DNA of 64,000 bases from AAA164-E04 sp014239995 (GTDB lineage Bacteria > Verrucomicrobiota > Verrucomicrobiia > Limisphaerales > AAA164-E04), in contig JAQWLM010000121.1 in assembly GCA_029247315.1 (NCBI GenBank), forward strand, positions 1-64,000, written 5' to 3'. The position numbers were made by a program, and so were the translations under genes. The notes below the pieces were generated by a model, which ran no database searches, was not told the origin of the DNA, and saw only the letters and a list, made by a program, of their open reading frames with translations. This document shows, piece by piece, positions 18,169 to 27,539 of the stretch; position 1 is the stretch's first letter, and each line of letters starts with the position of its first letter.

Positions 18169-19653
18169 TTATTGGGCATGCCTCAGGATAAACTGAACAA
18201 CGCGGTCAGGTTCCGGGTGAGTAAAATGATGACCATTAGAGGAGACCGTACCCTGGGACACTCGCAGGAGTTCCATCGAGTGCCCGTGCGCTTCAAGGCG
18301 CGATTTGAGCATTAAGGTATTCTCTTGAGGAGGGACCACCGTATCATTGTCAGAGATGATGTGCATGATAGGAATACGTTGTTCTGCAATGATATGAGCT
18401 TTTCTGAACAGATATGGTTCTTGAGGCGCGACATCCCCCTCACGCCACCCGTAGACATCGAGCAAACGACGCCAATCTCCCGGGGAGCCATTGCCTGAGC
18501 CAAGCCCTCCGGGCCAGCTTTTGGGGTCACAAACCGGTGTATCACAATAAATAGCGCTCACAGATCCGGGATGCTTCAGGGCCCAATGGTAGGCAAACAA
18601 TCCACCTCGGCTGACGGCCTCAAGCACGGGCTTGGCTGACATGCGGTGCCTCTGCGTCAGATATGCATGGAGCGCATCTCCTATCTCCATGGCTGCGGGT
18701 GCACCGTAGAGGCCTGCCACATCCACAAAGGCCAAATGAAAACCATGTCCCAGCAACTGATGATCCATTTCGGCGTGATAGCCCGGAAACCGGGCGCGCC
18801 AGACCCAGGGCCTGCCTTCAGCGGGCTGAAGCGGCGCCACTACCCAGGCCTTTTTACCCATGATCGTGAAGTGAAATCGCCTGAAACCACGCCATGAGTC
18901 CCGGTTGGGAGTGGGCCACCTGTCCTGCAATTCTTTCCGGATACGCGAAGCGACTCGAAGAGCGATGGCACGGTAGCCCTCAGCATTGGGATGAACCCCA
19001 TCTGCCTGGGTCAACAGCTCGGGACGACGTCTCAGGACAGGCCCCAGATCCATGTAACGGAGCCTTTTGGAACCCACGGCATGCACGGTCTTCTTGAGCA
19101 AGGCACGCAATTGTTCGAGACGAGGCTGTCGCTCTCTCAAATCCTCGAGTCGTTCCGCACTCAACCCAGGGGTCTCCAAAACCATGGGTGTGGGCCCAGC
19201 AAGCCAGACAATGGGACTGGAGTCAAATTTGAGCAGGGAGTCCAACAGGTCACGGCAATCTGTTTCAAAACGACCAATCCTGGACCAGTTTTTCCTTTTG
19301 CCCTCGACCGTGTCGTTGGTTCCGAGCGCCACGACGATCACGTGGGGATCAAAAGTCTCAACAGCATCCAACTGAGACCATATGCTTGGGCTGCCTGAGC
19401 GCATCAGGGTGGCACCTCCAAGCCCAAAATTGCGCACTTCAAAGTGATTACCCAGCACCTTTCCCAACTGGGCCGGGTAGGATAGTTGATCCGATGCCAC
19501 GCGCGCACCCTGAGTGATACTATCGCCCAGGCAAGCCACACGTACTGCTTCGGAGGCGTGCCCAAGAGGCATCATCCAAAAGAGGCAGAAGCCCAGAGAA
19601 AGGCACACAGCCCTGGCACAGAAAAAACGCGATACTATCACTTGAGATGACAT
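18169..19653 (-). CDS. Two-domain esterase: SGNH hydrolase fused to alpha/beta hydrolase
   Basis: A 494-residue exported enzyme. The signal peptide covers about residues 1-33. The first domain (35-245) is an SGNH hydrolase with block I VACLGDSITQG (Ser45), block II GLGGAT, block III GTND (Asn113) and block V DGVHP (Asp218, His221). The second (about 255-494) is an alpha/beta hydrolase with the nucleophile elbow AVSRGG (Ser348), an acid in SDNDTVVPP (about 435-437) and His in NGHHFTHP (about 475). Both triads look complete, so one chain could remove two different ester groups, for example acetyl and another acyl group from plant or algal polysaccharide. An AGGA sequence precedes the ATG. It is not clearly in an operon; the next upstream gene is divergent. 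Confidence 0.85.
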   Translation of the reverse strand: MSSQVIVSRFFCARAVCLSLGFCLFWMMPLGHASEAVRVACLGDSITQGARVASDQLSYPAQLGKVLGNHFEVRNFGLGGATLMRSGSPSIWSQLDAVETFDPHVIVVALGTNDTVEGKRKNWSRIGRFETDCRDLLDSLLKFDSSPIVWLAGPTPMVLETPGLSAERLEDLRERQPRLEQLRALLKKTVHAVGSKRLRYMDLGPVLRRRPELLTQADGVHPNAEGYRAIALRVASRIRKELQDRWPTPNRDSWRGFRRFHFTIMGKKAWVVAPLQPAEGRPWVWRARFPGYHAEMDHQLLGHGFHLAFVDVAGLYGAPAAMEIGDALHAYLTQRHRMSAKPVLEAVSRGGLFAYHWALKHPGSVSAIYCDTPVCDPKSWPGGLGSGNGSPGDWRRLLDVYGWREGDVAPQEPYLFRKAHIIAEQRIPIMHIISDNDTVVPPQENTLMLKSRLEAHGHSMELLRVSQGTVSSNGHHFTHPEPDRVVQFILRHAQ

Positions 19654-19964
19654 GAGTCCTGTTGATCCACTTTAAAAATCCAAGGCCGTGATTTATGAAG
19701 GATCACAGCCCATTGTCGAGAGAGCTTGTAGAACATAGCAGCCAGTCCCACTTGAGAAAAGGCAACACATGGGACTTTTGAAACAGGGCTCCCGACAAAT
19801 GCATACCACAGCCGTGCTGTCTCACGCTGGTGCCAGTTCAGAAAACACATCCACAAGGACAAACCGGATCATCAAGAAACTGCAAATAGTTTGTCTCACG
19901 GGTTCCTCGGCTGTTTCTGGTTGTCAGCCCCCCTGCCTTCAAGCTTACTCATGAGGTGGAGTCC
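19654..19964. other. Divergent intergenic region
   Basis: About 310 bases between the divergent double-esterase and EamA genes. It must contain both promoters, but I see no clear -35/-10 pair, hairpin or small gene. An AGGTGGAG ribosome-binding site at 19953-19960 supports the ATG at 19965 for the transporter rather than the GTG at 19956. Confidence 0.55.
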
Positions 19965-20876
19965 ATGGGTAGAAAATCAAACCAGATTGTGGGAGGCCTG
20001 ATCGCTGCCACCTTCCTGTGGGGCGGAAACAACGTTGCCACCAAGCATCTGGTCGACCATTGGCCTCCCATCTGGACAAGTTGCACCCGGTTCCTGATCT
20101 CGGGCCTGCTCTTGCTGACCCTTGCGCGTTACACACCTTGGTTTGGAACCTTTCAACCCGTCACACCAGAGCTCAAAAAGGCCCTTTGGTGGAAAGGAAG
20201 CCTGAGTTTTACCGTTTACATCCTGTGCTTTATCTGGGCCCTGCGCTTCAGCACGGCGTCCAACATGGGGCTCCTCTTCGCCACGTCCCCCGTGTGGGCC
20301 TTATTGTGGGAAATCCGGCAGGTGAAACGGCCTGAGCTCATTAAGCGTCTAGCCGCTGCGACACTGACCCTCCTCGGGGTGGCCATACTCTTTCAATCCT
20401 CAGCACAAGCCGGTGAAACAAGCTGGCTGGGCAATGGGCTTGGTTTGCTTGCGGCGATCCTTTGGACACTCTACAGCCGAGTTTGCCGAAGTTTCGGTCA
20501 CCAGCTTTCAAGCGCCCAGATCAATGGTCACAATTTTGTACGCACCTTTGTATGGCTGCTTCCGTTCGCCATTTATGATCATTTCAACGCGAATATCCCC
20601 ATGAAAGCCAGCCTGTGGGCAACGCAGATATATTCCATTATCGGTGCCGGCGTGTTCGCTTTCGCATTCTGGACCAATGCCCTGAGGCATTGGCCAACCA
20701 GCAGGGTGATGCTGTTCATCAACCTGATTCCGCTGACAACCGTCCTGTGTGGACGCTTCTTTCTGAACGAAATCGTCGGGAAATATTTCTGGTGGTCCAT
20801 GATGCTCGTCATGGCGGGGGTCTTTCTAGGCCTGACAGATCTGGAAAGATTGAAAAAGAGAACCATTTCCCGATGA
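19965..20876 (+). CDS. EamA/DMT-family inner-membrane transporter
   Basis: A protein of about 303 residues with ten predicted membrane helices arranged as two EamA units, typical of the drug/metabolite transporter superfamily that exports amino acids, sugars or other metabolites. Early motif FLWGGNNVATKHLVDHWPP matches the usual EamA start (WGxNxVxxK), and RFLISGLLLL follows; the second unit contains FAFWTNALRHWPTSRVMLF and NLIPLTTVLCGRFFLNE, equivalent to the conserved PVxAxLLgxxxLgE ending. The start is the ATG at 19965, placed after a good AGGTGGAG ribosome-binding site. Substrate cannot be predicted. The gene stands alone on the plus strand. Confidence 0.88.
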   Translation: MGRKSNQIVGGLIAATFLWGGNNVATKHLVDHWPPIWTSCTRFLISGLLLLTLARYTPWFGTFQPVTPELKKALWWKGSLSFTVYILCFIWALRFSTASNMGLLFATSPVWALLWEIRQVKRPELIKRLAAATLTLLGVAILFQSSAQAGETSWLGNGLGLLAAILWTLYSRVCRSFGHQLSSAQINGHNFVRTFVWLLPFAIYDHFNANIPMKASLWATQIYSIIGAGVFAFAFWTNALRHWPTSRVMLFINLIPLTTVLCGRFFLNEIVGKYFWWSMMLVMAGVFLGLTDLERLKKRTISR

Positions 20877-21330
20877 GGAAATCTGGACTTTCCAACCAGA
20901 GGGTTGAGGCAACCATCACGAGGTAAATGGGGCAGACGCAATTATTTCGAGCCTGCACGATGTCATACCCATCCCTGCTTCCGGTAAAATCAGTATTCTC
21001 AAGAACAAGCCCCAAGAGGTATTTCAACACAAAAACCGGGAAACCTGCAGGCTTGCGCAGAACAGGAGTCTCCGCCTGTTTTTTAGCTTTCAACCTCATA
21101 ATTATCAGGTAACAGCAGAGACTCGCCACAAACTCTCTTGACTGATATATCTTGAAACAATGTCTACTCAGCCTAAATCGAAGCCGAATCCTGACCAGAC
21201 ATCGACCCGGAAGGCAAACTGCGTCAGCTGGAATTGATGGGGCGACGGCCAGTCTTTGAGATTTGGACCAATGGTAGATTGACATCCTCCTTTATAATTT
21301 GAATCGTTCAACCAACAGGAAGACACATTC
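20877..21330. other. Gene-free region before the PVC dehydrogenase
   Basis: About 450 bases without a supported gene. An AACAGGAAG ribosome-binding site at about 21313-21321 precedes the next start. TTGACA (21279) and TATAAT (21293) occur but only eight bases apart, too close for a sigma-70 promoter. No terminator was seen for the EamA gene. Confidence 0.55.
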
Positions 21331-24300
21331 ATGAATCCAAAGGTAATCCCATTGATTCTTTCCATGCTTGTGAGCGGAAAGGCGGAGACCCAACAAATCC
21401 AATCGAAGGATCCATTTGTCGAAACAGGATCCTTTCGGCATCACCCTGCAATCCATATGGAGCTGGTCGCAATGGAACCCGATGTGGTGGATCCAGTGGC
21501 AGCTTCCTTTGGCGCCGATGGAAGCATGTACGTCGTCGAGATGCGGGATTACCCCTACGGTCAGGGACCGACAGGGTCACCGGGAGGCACCATCCGCAAA
21601 CTGCTACTGGATGGTGAAGGCAGGCTTAGATCAAGCCACTTGTTTGCCACCGGATTGAGTTTTCCAACATCCATCGCGTGCTACCGCGAAGGTATCCTTG
21701 TCGCTGCAAAGGACCTGATCTACCTGGCGGACACGGACGGAGATCACCTGGCAGATGTTCGACAAGTCGTGCTCACTGGTTTCAACCAAAAGGTCACCGA
21801 CAGTAATTTCAACGGACTGAGGTGGGGCATCGATAATCGACTTCATGGTGTGAATGGCGGCAATGATGGGCATATCCATGAACCAGGCAAGCCCGAAAGG
21901 GGCCTGTCCCTCAACGGGGCAGATTTCACCTGGGATCCATGGAATCAAAGGACTGCAAGATCCTACCACACTGGGGGAGGTTTCGGGCTCGTGTTTGACG
22001 ATTATGGACGAAGCTTTACCACCCACAACATCAACCATATGCTACAGCGTATCCTGCCTGTGGAAGCCATGGAACGCTTCAGGGGATTCCCAGCCCTCCA
22101 TGCCACTGTGAATATTTCGAACCATGGAGCAATGGCTCGGATTTATACCATTTCAAAGGCCGAAACGCGGGTCAACCATCCTGAGCAGGCGGGTTTCTTC
22201 AGCTCCTCCGGGGGCATGGGTATCCTACCTGAAACCTTCCGTCACGGCGATCTGGCGGGAGACCTGCTGGTGTGCGATGTGGTGGGGAACCTGGTGCACC
22301 GAGACGTCCTTCACGGCCATGGCCCCACTTTCGAGGCCAGGCGGGCACCCGAGGAGAAAACCCGGGAATTCATCGCAAGCAAGGACAATGCCTTCCGCCC
22401 GGTGGGACTGGAACCCGGCCCAGACGGATGCCTCTACCTGATGGACATGCAGCGGTCCGTCATTGAACACCCCGATTACATACCATCGCAGATCAAGGGA
22501 CGCTACGACATACGCGGAGGTCAGGATCGTGGACGTATTTACCGTATACGTCCAACCGGCACGGAAGCCATCCAGACCAGGGACCTGGCTTCCATGTCCA
22601 GCACCTCCCTCATTCCCCTGCTCGGGGAACCAAACCGTTGGAGCCGCATCACCGCCCAACGCCTGCTGCTTGAACGTCAGGACATCGGAAAACGGTCAAA
22701 ATGGAAGGGTGCAAGGAATTCAAGCAACCCCCTGCTGCGCATGCATTCCCTCTGGGTCATGCATGGGCTCAACCTGCTGCAGCCCGAAGACATCCTGCGG
22801 ACCCTTGAGGATACACACCCGGGTCTACGCAGCCAAGCCATGCGGCTACTCTGGGATCACCCCGAATGGTGGAACCAGTTATGGACAAAGATACAGGCAC
22901 TAGCCTGGGACAACGATCCGATGGTTCGCTTTGAAACGGCACTGATGCTGGGAAACCACCCTCACCCGGACAACCACCTCGCCTTGATGCATATCATGCG
23001 ATTGGACAAGGCACGCGTCTGGTCCCGCAGAGCGGTCCTGACCTCTCTGCGGACGAGTCCATCGCTTTTTCTTGCCGGAGGGTGGAGACACATCCATGCG
23101 GAAAGATCCACGCCCCGCGCCATCATGCAGACCACGGAGAGGCATAATATGCTTGGCCTCGAGGAAATAGCTTATCTTGCCGGGGCACGCCTGGATTCCG
23201 AGTCATGCATCGACCTGAAAAAAATACTTGAGCTTAACGAGCGCGAATCTGCAACGATCGACCCAGAGGCATTCAGGGTGATTTTGGCAGGTATCAAGCG
23301 TGGGGCCGAGCGTGTTTCACTTGGATCGTACGAACGCACGCTGCTGAAGCCGGTTCTTGAGTCGATCGCCAGGCACAAGTCCCTGCCCCTGCGCAAGGAG
23401 GTCTGGGCCCTGAGCCAGACACTCGGTTTTAAGACATTACCGGGTTTTGAGGTCACCTTGAAAGAGGCTCTGATCAGGGCACTTGATAACAAGGAGGATC
23501 CTAGCGAACGCGTGTTGGCTATCGAGCTGGCCGGGCTGGGTTCCTTTGCGCAGTCCGGCAAAACCCTGATTGGCTTGCTCAAGGGACTGGAACCAATGAA
23601 AATCCAGGAATCCGCCCTCAAGCAAATGGCAAGCTATTCAAGCCTGGACATTGCCCATGGCATCATTGAACGCTGGCGTGAAATCGGACCAGGGTTGCGG
23701 CCCATGGCCATTGAACTTCTCTTGAGAAGAAAGGATTTTCACCTTCCACTGATTCAGGCCATTGAGAATGGGGACGTGAAACTGGGGGAACTCAACCTGG
23801 ACCTGGAACAACGACGCCTGCTCAGGCGGTATGGCAGGGGTGATGTCAAGAAGCGCGCTGCCGCCCTTTTTGGTGACGAAGAATACAGCAATCGTAAGGA
23901 CCTTCTGGATGATTGGCTTCAAAACATGCCGAGTCAAGGCAGGGGCCAACATGGGGCAGTCATCTTTAAGGAACAATGCGCCCCATGTCACCGCTCCGGC
24001 GACATGGGAATGGCGGTTGGCCCGGACCTCACAGACATGTCCCATCGCAGCGTGGAGGATCTCGCCTTCAACATTCTGGATCCGAATATGGCCATTAACC
24101 CTTCCTACGTGGCTTATGAAGCCGAGACAGAGGATGGAGAACTCCTCACGGGTATCGTGACAGCCCAGACGCCAGAATCCATCTCACTCCTCCTGCCTCA
24201 AGGGATCAACCGCGAGCTTCCACGAGATCAATTGGTCACTTTCCGCTCGGGAGGCCTCTCCTTGATGCCGGAAGGTCTTGAGGAACGCCTGACTCCACAA

Positions 24301-24342
24301 CAACTCAGAGACCTGATCAGTTTCCTCCAGGAAAAGCCATGA
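21331..24342 (+). CDS. PVC-type membrane-bound dehydrogenase with HEAT repeats and cytochrome c domain
   Basis: A 1003-residue exported protein typical of Planctomycetes and Verrucomicrobia. A short signal peptide (to about residue 18) is followed by a six-bladed propeller dehydrogenase-like domain (about 35-400) resembling soluble glucose/sorbosone dehydrogenases, with MYVVEMRDYPYG, NGLRWGIDNRLHGVNGG and LEPGPDGCLYLMDMQRSVIEHP. Residues about 420-860 are HEAT-like helical repeats. The C-terminal domain carries one c-type haem site, CAPCHRSG (Cys883, Cys886, His887), followed by VGPDLTDM and YEAETEDGELLTGIV, which are typical of the family. It probably oxidises a sugar or sugar alcohol in the periplasm and passes electrons to a cytochrome partner; the substrate is unknown. 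The start is supported by AGGAAG eight bases upstream. No adjacent partner gene is present. Confidence 0.92.
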   Translation: MNPKVIPLILSMLVSGKAETQQIQSKDPFVETGSFRHHPAIHMELVAMEPDVVDPVAASFGADGSMYVVEMRDYPYGQGPTGSPGGTIRKLLLDGEGRLRSSHLFATGLSFPTSIACYREGILVAAKDLIYLADTDGDHLADVRQVVLTGFNQKVTDSNFNGLRWGIDNRLHGVNGGNDGHIHEPGKPERGLSLNGADFTWDPWNQRTARSYHTGGGFGLVFDDYGRSFTTHNINHMLQRILPVEAMERFRGFPALHATVNISNHGAMARIYTISKAETRVNHPEQAGFFSSSGGMGILPETFRHGDLAGDLLVCDVVGNLVHRDVLHGHGPTFEARRAPEEKTREFIASKDNAFRPVGLEPGPDGCLYLMDMQRSVIEHPDYIPSQIKGRYDIRGGQDRGRIYRIRPTGTEAIQTRDLASMSSTSLIPLLGEPNRWSRITAQRLLLERQDIGKRSKWKGARNSSNPLLRMHSLWVMHGLNLLQPEDILRTLEDTHPGLRSQAMRLLWDHPEWWNQLWTKIQALAWDNDPMVRFETALMLGNHPHPDNHLALMHIMRLDKARVWSRRAVLTSLRTSPSLFLAGGWRHIHAERSTPRAIMQTTERHNMLGLEEIAYLAGARLDSESCIDLKKILELNERESATIDPEAFRVILAGIKRGAERVSLGSYERTLLKPVLESIARHKSLPLRKEVWALSQTLGFKTLPGFEVTLKEALIRALDNKEDPSERVLAIELAGLGSFAQSGKTLIGLLKGLEPMKIQESALKQMASYSSLDIAHGIIERWREIGPGLRPMAIELLLRRKDFHLPLIQAIENGDVKLGELNLDLEQRRLLRRYGRGDVKKRAAALFGDEEYSNRKDLLDDWLQNMPSQGRGQHGAVIFKEQCAPCHRSGDMGMAVGPDLTDMSHRSVEDLAFNILDPNMAINPSYVAYEAETEDGELLTGIVTAQTPESISLLLPQGINRELPRDQLVTFRSGGLSLMPEGLEERLTPQQLRDLISFLQEKP

Positions 24343-24397
24343 ACCTGCATTCGCACGGCCAGAGTCAGGCTTTTGCCACCCCTACGGGGCTCTTTAA

Positions 24398-25714
24398 TCA
24401 GGGAACCACTCCCAGCCAGCGCATGGCCATGGTGGCGAAGCCCAGAAAAAAGAGAAAACCTGCCAGGTCCGTGATGGTGGTAATAAAGATACTCGAAGCC
24501 ATGGCGGGATCGACCTTCAGGAATTTGAGTGAAAAAGGAATCATCACTCCTGCCAATCCGGCCACAAGATGAGTCAGGATCATCGCGGAGCATGCTACAA
24601 GACTCAATGCGATACTTCCCTTCCATAGATACGCCACCAAGCCAACAGCCAACCCGATAGCCAGGCCATTAGCAATTCCTAGAAAAAGTTCCTTGAGGAG
24701 AGCTCGACGCCCATCCCCTCGAGTGATCTCTCCCAATGCCATGTCACGAATGATCACGGTCAATGTCTGCATGCCCGCATTGCCCCCCTGTCCCGCTACC
24801 ACGGGAAGGAAGATGGCCAATGCCGTCCAATGGGCAATGGTGGATTCATAGAAGGCAATCACCGCCGCCGCGGCAAAAGCCGTCACCAAGTTCACATACA
24901 ACCAGGGCAGGCGCCCTGGGAGCGACTTACGCCAAGGAGTCAACACACGTTCTTCTCCCGACAAACCCACCATAAGCTGCATATCCTCGGTAGCCTCTTC
25001 ACGCGCAATTTCCAACACATCACTGGCCTTTACCACCCCAACGACACGATCCTGTTGGTCCAGGACTGGAAGCGCCAGATAGTGATAGTGCGCAAATTGC
25101 CTGGATATTTCCTCTTGATCATCTGTCACCCGAAGAAAAGTCACACTCTCCTGCATGATATCGGCTACCTTCTTATGGGGGGAACCGAAAACAAGGTCAC
25201 GAAAACTGGCAACACCCCTTAATCGTTGATCATGATCAACCACGTATAAATAGGAAATATCCTCGGTTGAAAACTGGGCTGTGCGGCGTAACTGTTGCTG
25301 AGAGGATTCAATGGTTTCGTCCATGGCAAGCGCTATGAACCGGTCACTCATGATACCCCCAGCGGTGTCCTCTTCATACTGAAGAAGGGCCTGCACAGGC
25401 ACCGAGACATCATCAGGCAACTGTTCAAGAACTGTTCGCTGGAGTGAGTCGTCAAGTTCACCCAGCAAGTCTGTGGTGTCGTTGTGTTCAAGCTTCTGGA
25501 AAAGGTCCGCCAGTTCCAGCTCACTGAACTCCTGCAACAACTCAGCCTTGATTTCATCCTCAAGCTCTGCGAGAGCCTCCCCAGCCAGCGGCGCTGGAAG
25601 TGTTCGGAGAATATCCGCAACCTGATCCAGCGGCATACGTTGAATGCGATCAGCAATGTCCGCTGGGTGGAGTTGCTGCAGATCCCCCGAAAAAATGGTT
25701 GCAAGATTATCCAT
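24398..25714 (-). CDS. mgtE: MgtE magnesium transporter
   Basis: A protein of about 438 residues from the ATG at 25714 (MDNLATIFSG); the frame extends to a GTG at 25759. The N-domain of short helical repeats (LHPADIADRIQRMPLDQVADILRTL) is followed by the signature EDTAGGIMSDRFIAL, a pair of CBS domains (about 130-245), and the membrane domain with five helices. The membrane motifs VVAGQGGNAGMQTLTVIIRD and DPAMASSIFITTITDLAG are diagnostic of MgtE, where a conserved Asp lines the magnesium pore and the cytosolic domains close the channel when magnesium is high. All parts are present. It converges with the PVC dehydrogenase gene, leaving 55 bases between stops. Confidence 0.95.
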   Translation of the reverse strand: MDNLATIFSGDLQQLHPADIADRIQRMPLDQVADILRTLPAPLAGEALAELEDEIKAELLQEFSELELADLFQKLEHNDTTDLLGELDDSLQRTVLEQLPDDVSVPVQALLQYEEDTAGGIMSDRFIALAMDETIESSQQQLRRTAQFSTEDISYLYVVDHDQRLRGVASFRDLVFGSPHKKVADIMQESVTFLRVTDDQEEISRQFAHYHYLALPVLDQQDRVVGVVKASDVLEIAREEATEDMQLMVGLSGEERVLTPWRKSLPGRLPWLYVNLVTAFAAAAVIAFYESTIAHWTALAIFLPVVAGQGGNAGMQTLTVIIRDMALGEITRGDGRRALLKELFLGIANGLAIGLAVGLVAYLWKGSIALSLVACSAMILTHLVAGLAGVMIPFSLKFLKVDPAMASSIFITTITDLAGFLFFLGFATMAMRWLGVVP

Positions 25715-25904
25715 GGCGAAGAGAACGGATCCTAGAAAACGTGCAAGGCGACACTGCACCTTGAGAAGGCGGACATCACGAGTGCATCAAGCTCGATCGG
25801 GATGCCGGTGTCGAGCATAAAGATCCCAGTCCATTTACAAAGCCATTTCCGGGCGGGCCACTTCACCGGACGGACATCAACGTCTTTCGTTGATGAGTCA
25901 TTGT

Positions 25905-25943
25905 AAAAGGAAAACCCCGAACGGAAAAAGATTCCGTTCGGGG
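25905..25943 (-). terminator. Intrinsic terminator of the superoxide dismutase gene
   Basis: A perfect 12-base-pair stem (CCCCGAACGGAA/TTCCGTTCGGGG, 25915-25943) with a five-base loop is followed on the minus strand by a T-rich run. It lies 24 bases past the sod stop codon. Confidence 0.9.
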
Positions 25944-25967
25944 CGTATTTAAAGTAATCAGGGACTC

Positions 25968-26585
25968 CTAAGCCTTGGCAGCCTCGTAGTTTTGGCCAGC
26001 TGCATTCCAGTCAACCACGTGCCACCACGATTTGAGATAATCCGGACGCCGATTCTGGTAATTCAGGTAGTAAGCGTGTTCCCAGACATCACAAGCAATC
26101 ACGGGTTTACCTGAACCATCCATCAGGGGACTGTCCTGGTTGGGTGTGGAGACAATTTCAAGCTGGCCATCGTTATTAACGATCAACCACACCCAGCCAC
26201 TGCCAAATCGACCAAGACCAGCAGCTTCAAATTTTCCCTTGAAGGCATCAAAACCACCAAAGGCAGCTTGAATAGCCTCGCCAAGTACGCCCGCCGGTTC
26301 CCCGCCACCATTGGGTCCCATGATCGACCAGAAGAGGGTGTGATTTGCATGACCGCCACCGTTGTTACGGACAGCACCCCTTATGTTTTCCGGGACATCT
26401 TCCAGGTTTGCAATCAGGTCCTTGATATCCTTTGAGGCCAGGGCGTCATGTCCTTCCAAGGCACCATTTAATTTGGTAACGTAAGTGTTATGATGCTTGC
26501 CATGATGAATCTCCATGGTCTTGGAGTCGATATGAGGCTCAAGCGCATCAGCGGCATAAGCCAGACTAGGTAATTCGTAAGCCAT
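25968..26585 (-). CDS. sodA: Superoxide dismutase, Mn/Fe family
   Basis: A 205-residue cytoplasmic enzyme that converts superoxide to oxygen and hydrogen peroxide. The metal ligands are His27 (MEIHHGKHHNTYV), His82 (GHANHTLFW), Asp166 and His170 (DVWEHAYYLNYQN). The GGGHANH stretch and a Gln at about residue 150 (NQDSP) favour manganese or cambialistic use over iron, but sequence alone does not settle the metal, so the symbol is tentative. There is no signal peptide. The gene has its own terminator and no neighbour close upstream, so it is a single-gene transcript. No strong Shine-Dalgarno sequence precedes the ATG. Confidence 0.95.
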   Translation of the reverse strand: MAYELPSLAYAADALEPHIDSKTMEIHHGKHHNTYVTKLNGALEGHDALASKDIKDLIANLEDVPENIRGAVRNNGGGHANHTLFWSIMGPNGGGEPAGVLGEAIQAAFGGFDAFKGKFEAAGLGRFGSGWVWLIVNNDGQLEIVSTPNQDSPLMDGSGKPVIACDVWEHAYYLNYQNRRPDYLKSWWHVVDWNAAGQNYEAAKA

Positions 26586-27539
26586 AGTGTTTTAATGTAG
26601 ATAAGTGTGGTCAATCGCTTCAGATGACACGTATGCAAACGCATCTTCCATACTCCGAACATAAACATGTTCAGCCATAAAAACAAGAGAAGATCATTTT
26701 CAAGCACAGATGACGGTTTCCGAGTTTTTATGCCAGATAAGACGCCACTGACTCTCAGATGTTGGAAGTTTGTCTTGATTGGCACCAGAACCATCTCCCC
26801 GCATCACGCTGGGCTTGAAATCGAATTTAAAGACCGCAGCATGATCCCTTGGAATTTGCTCGCGTCGAAGGAATTACCATCCCAAAAAGCAAATTCATGT
26901 GCCAAGGCACCCAGCTGAAAAAAACCGTTTACAATACGGTGTACTTTTGGCGTTGTTAAAACTTGAAGATCTTTCCTGGCATTCCAAAATGGCTTATCGA
27001 TAAAAAACGCACAAGGTGGGTGTTTTACCTGTCATCTGTTGATGCTGCCTGAGAGCACGAAAAGGAAAATACGTGAAAGGACAAACCAAACCCATCCTTG
27101 GCCACAGCATGCCACTGGCTTCAACCAGAAGCCGGCATTCAGCAGTCATTGAACATTGCGGAGATGTGACATGCCTCCTCATCTGATCTTGAAAAGGAAC
27201 GGGCAACGGCACTGCCCAGAAAAGCACAAAGTGCCTTACTCCCCATGACCTGGACTGGGAAAAGTTTCAAAGCGCCAGCATCAAGGAAACCGATGAGAGG
27301 ACCAGAGCATCTGCAATGCAAATGATACCTTAGTGAGATCCTTATTTGCGATATTTAAAAAAATTCCGTGTGGGACAGCATCACTCAGAGATGGATAAGG
27401 AAGGGGACATATTTCAAGGAGGTCCAAAAACACTATCAGGTTGATCATGGCTCGGTGATCTGGAACCACCGCGATCTTGCAATTAAACTCGTAGATTGGA
27501 ATCAATGCTGCTACAAGGCTCCGCTGGAAGGATTTTCAC
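26586..27539. other. 954-base gene-free region
   Basis: The longest gap in the window lies between divergent sod and sugar-kinase genes. Reading frames here are short and show no protein-like composition. I found no tRNA arms, terminator or repeat. A small inverted repeat (ACCG-TTTACAATA-CGGT, about 26925) is weak. A GGAAGGA ribosome-binding site at about 27526-27532 serves the kinase ATG at 27540. Confidence 0.55.

Noticed and set aside
21279..21298. TTGACA and TATAAT upstream of the PVC dehydrogenase
   Set aside because: The boxes are eight bases apart; a sigma-70 promoter needs about 17.
26889..26904. Minus-strand TGGCAC...TTGC resembling a sigma-54 promoter before sod
   Set aside because: Spacing between GG and GC is eleven, and it is about 300 bases from the sod start.
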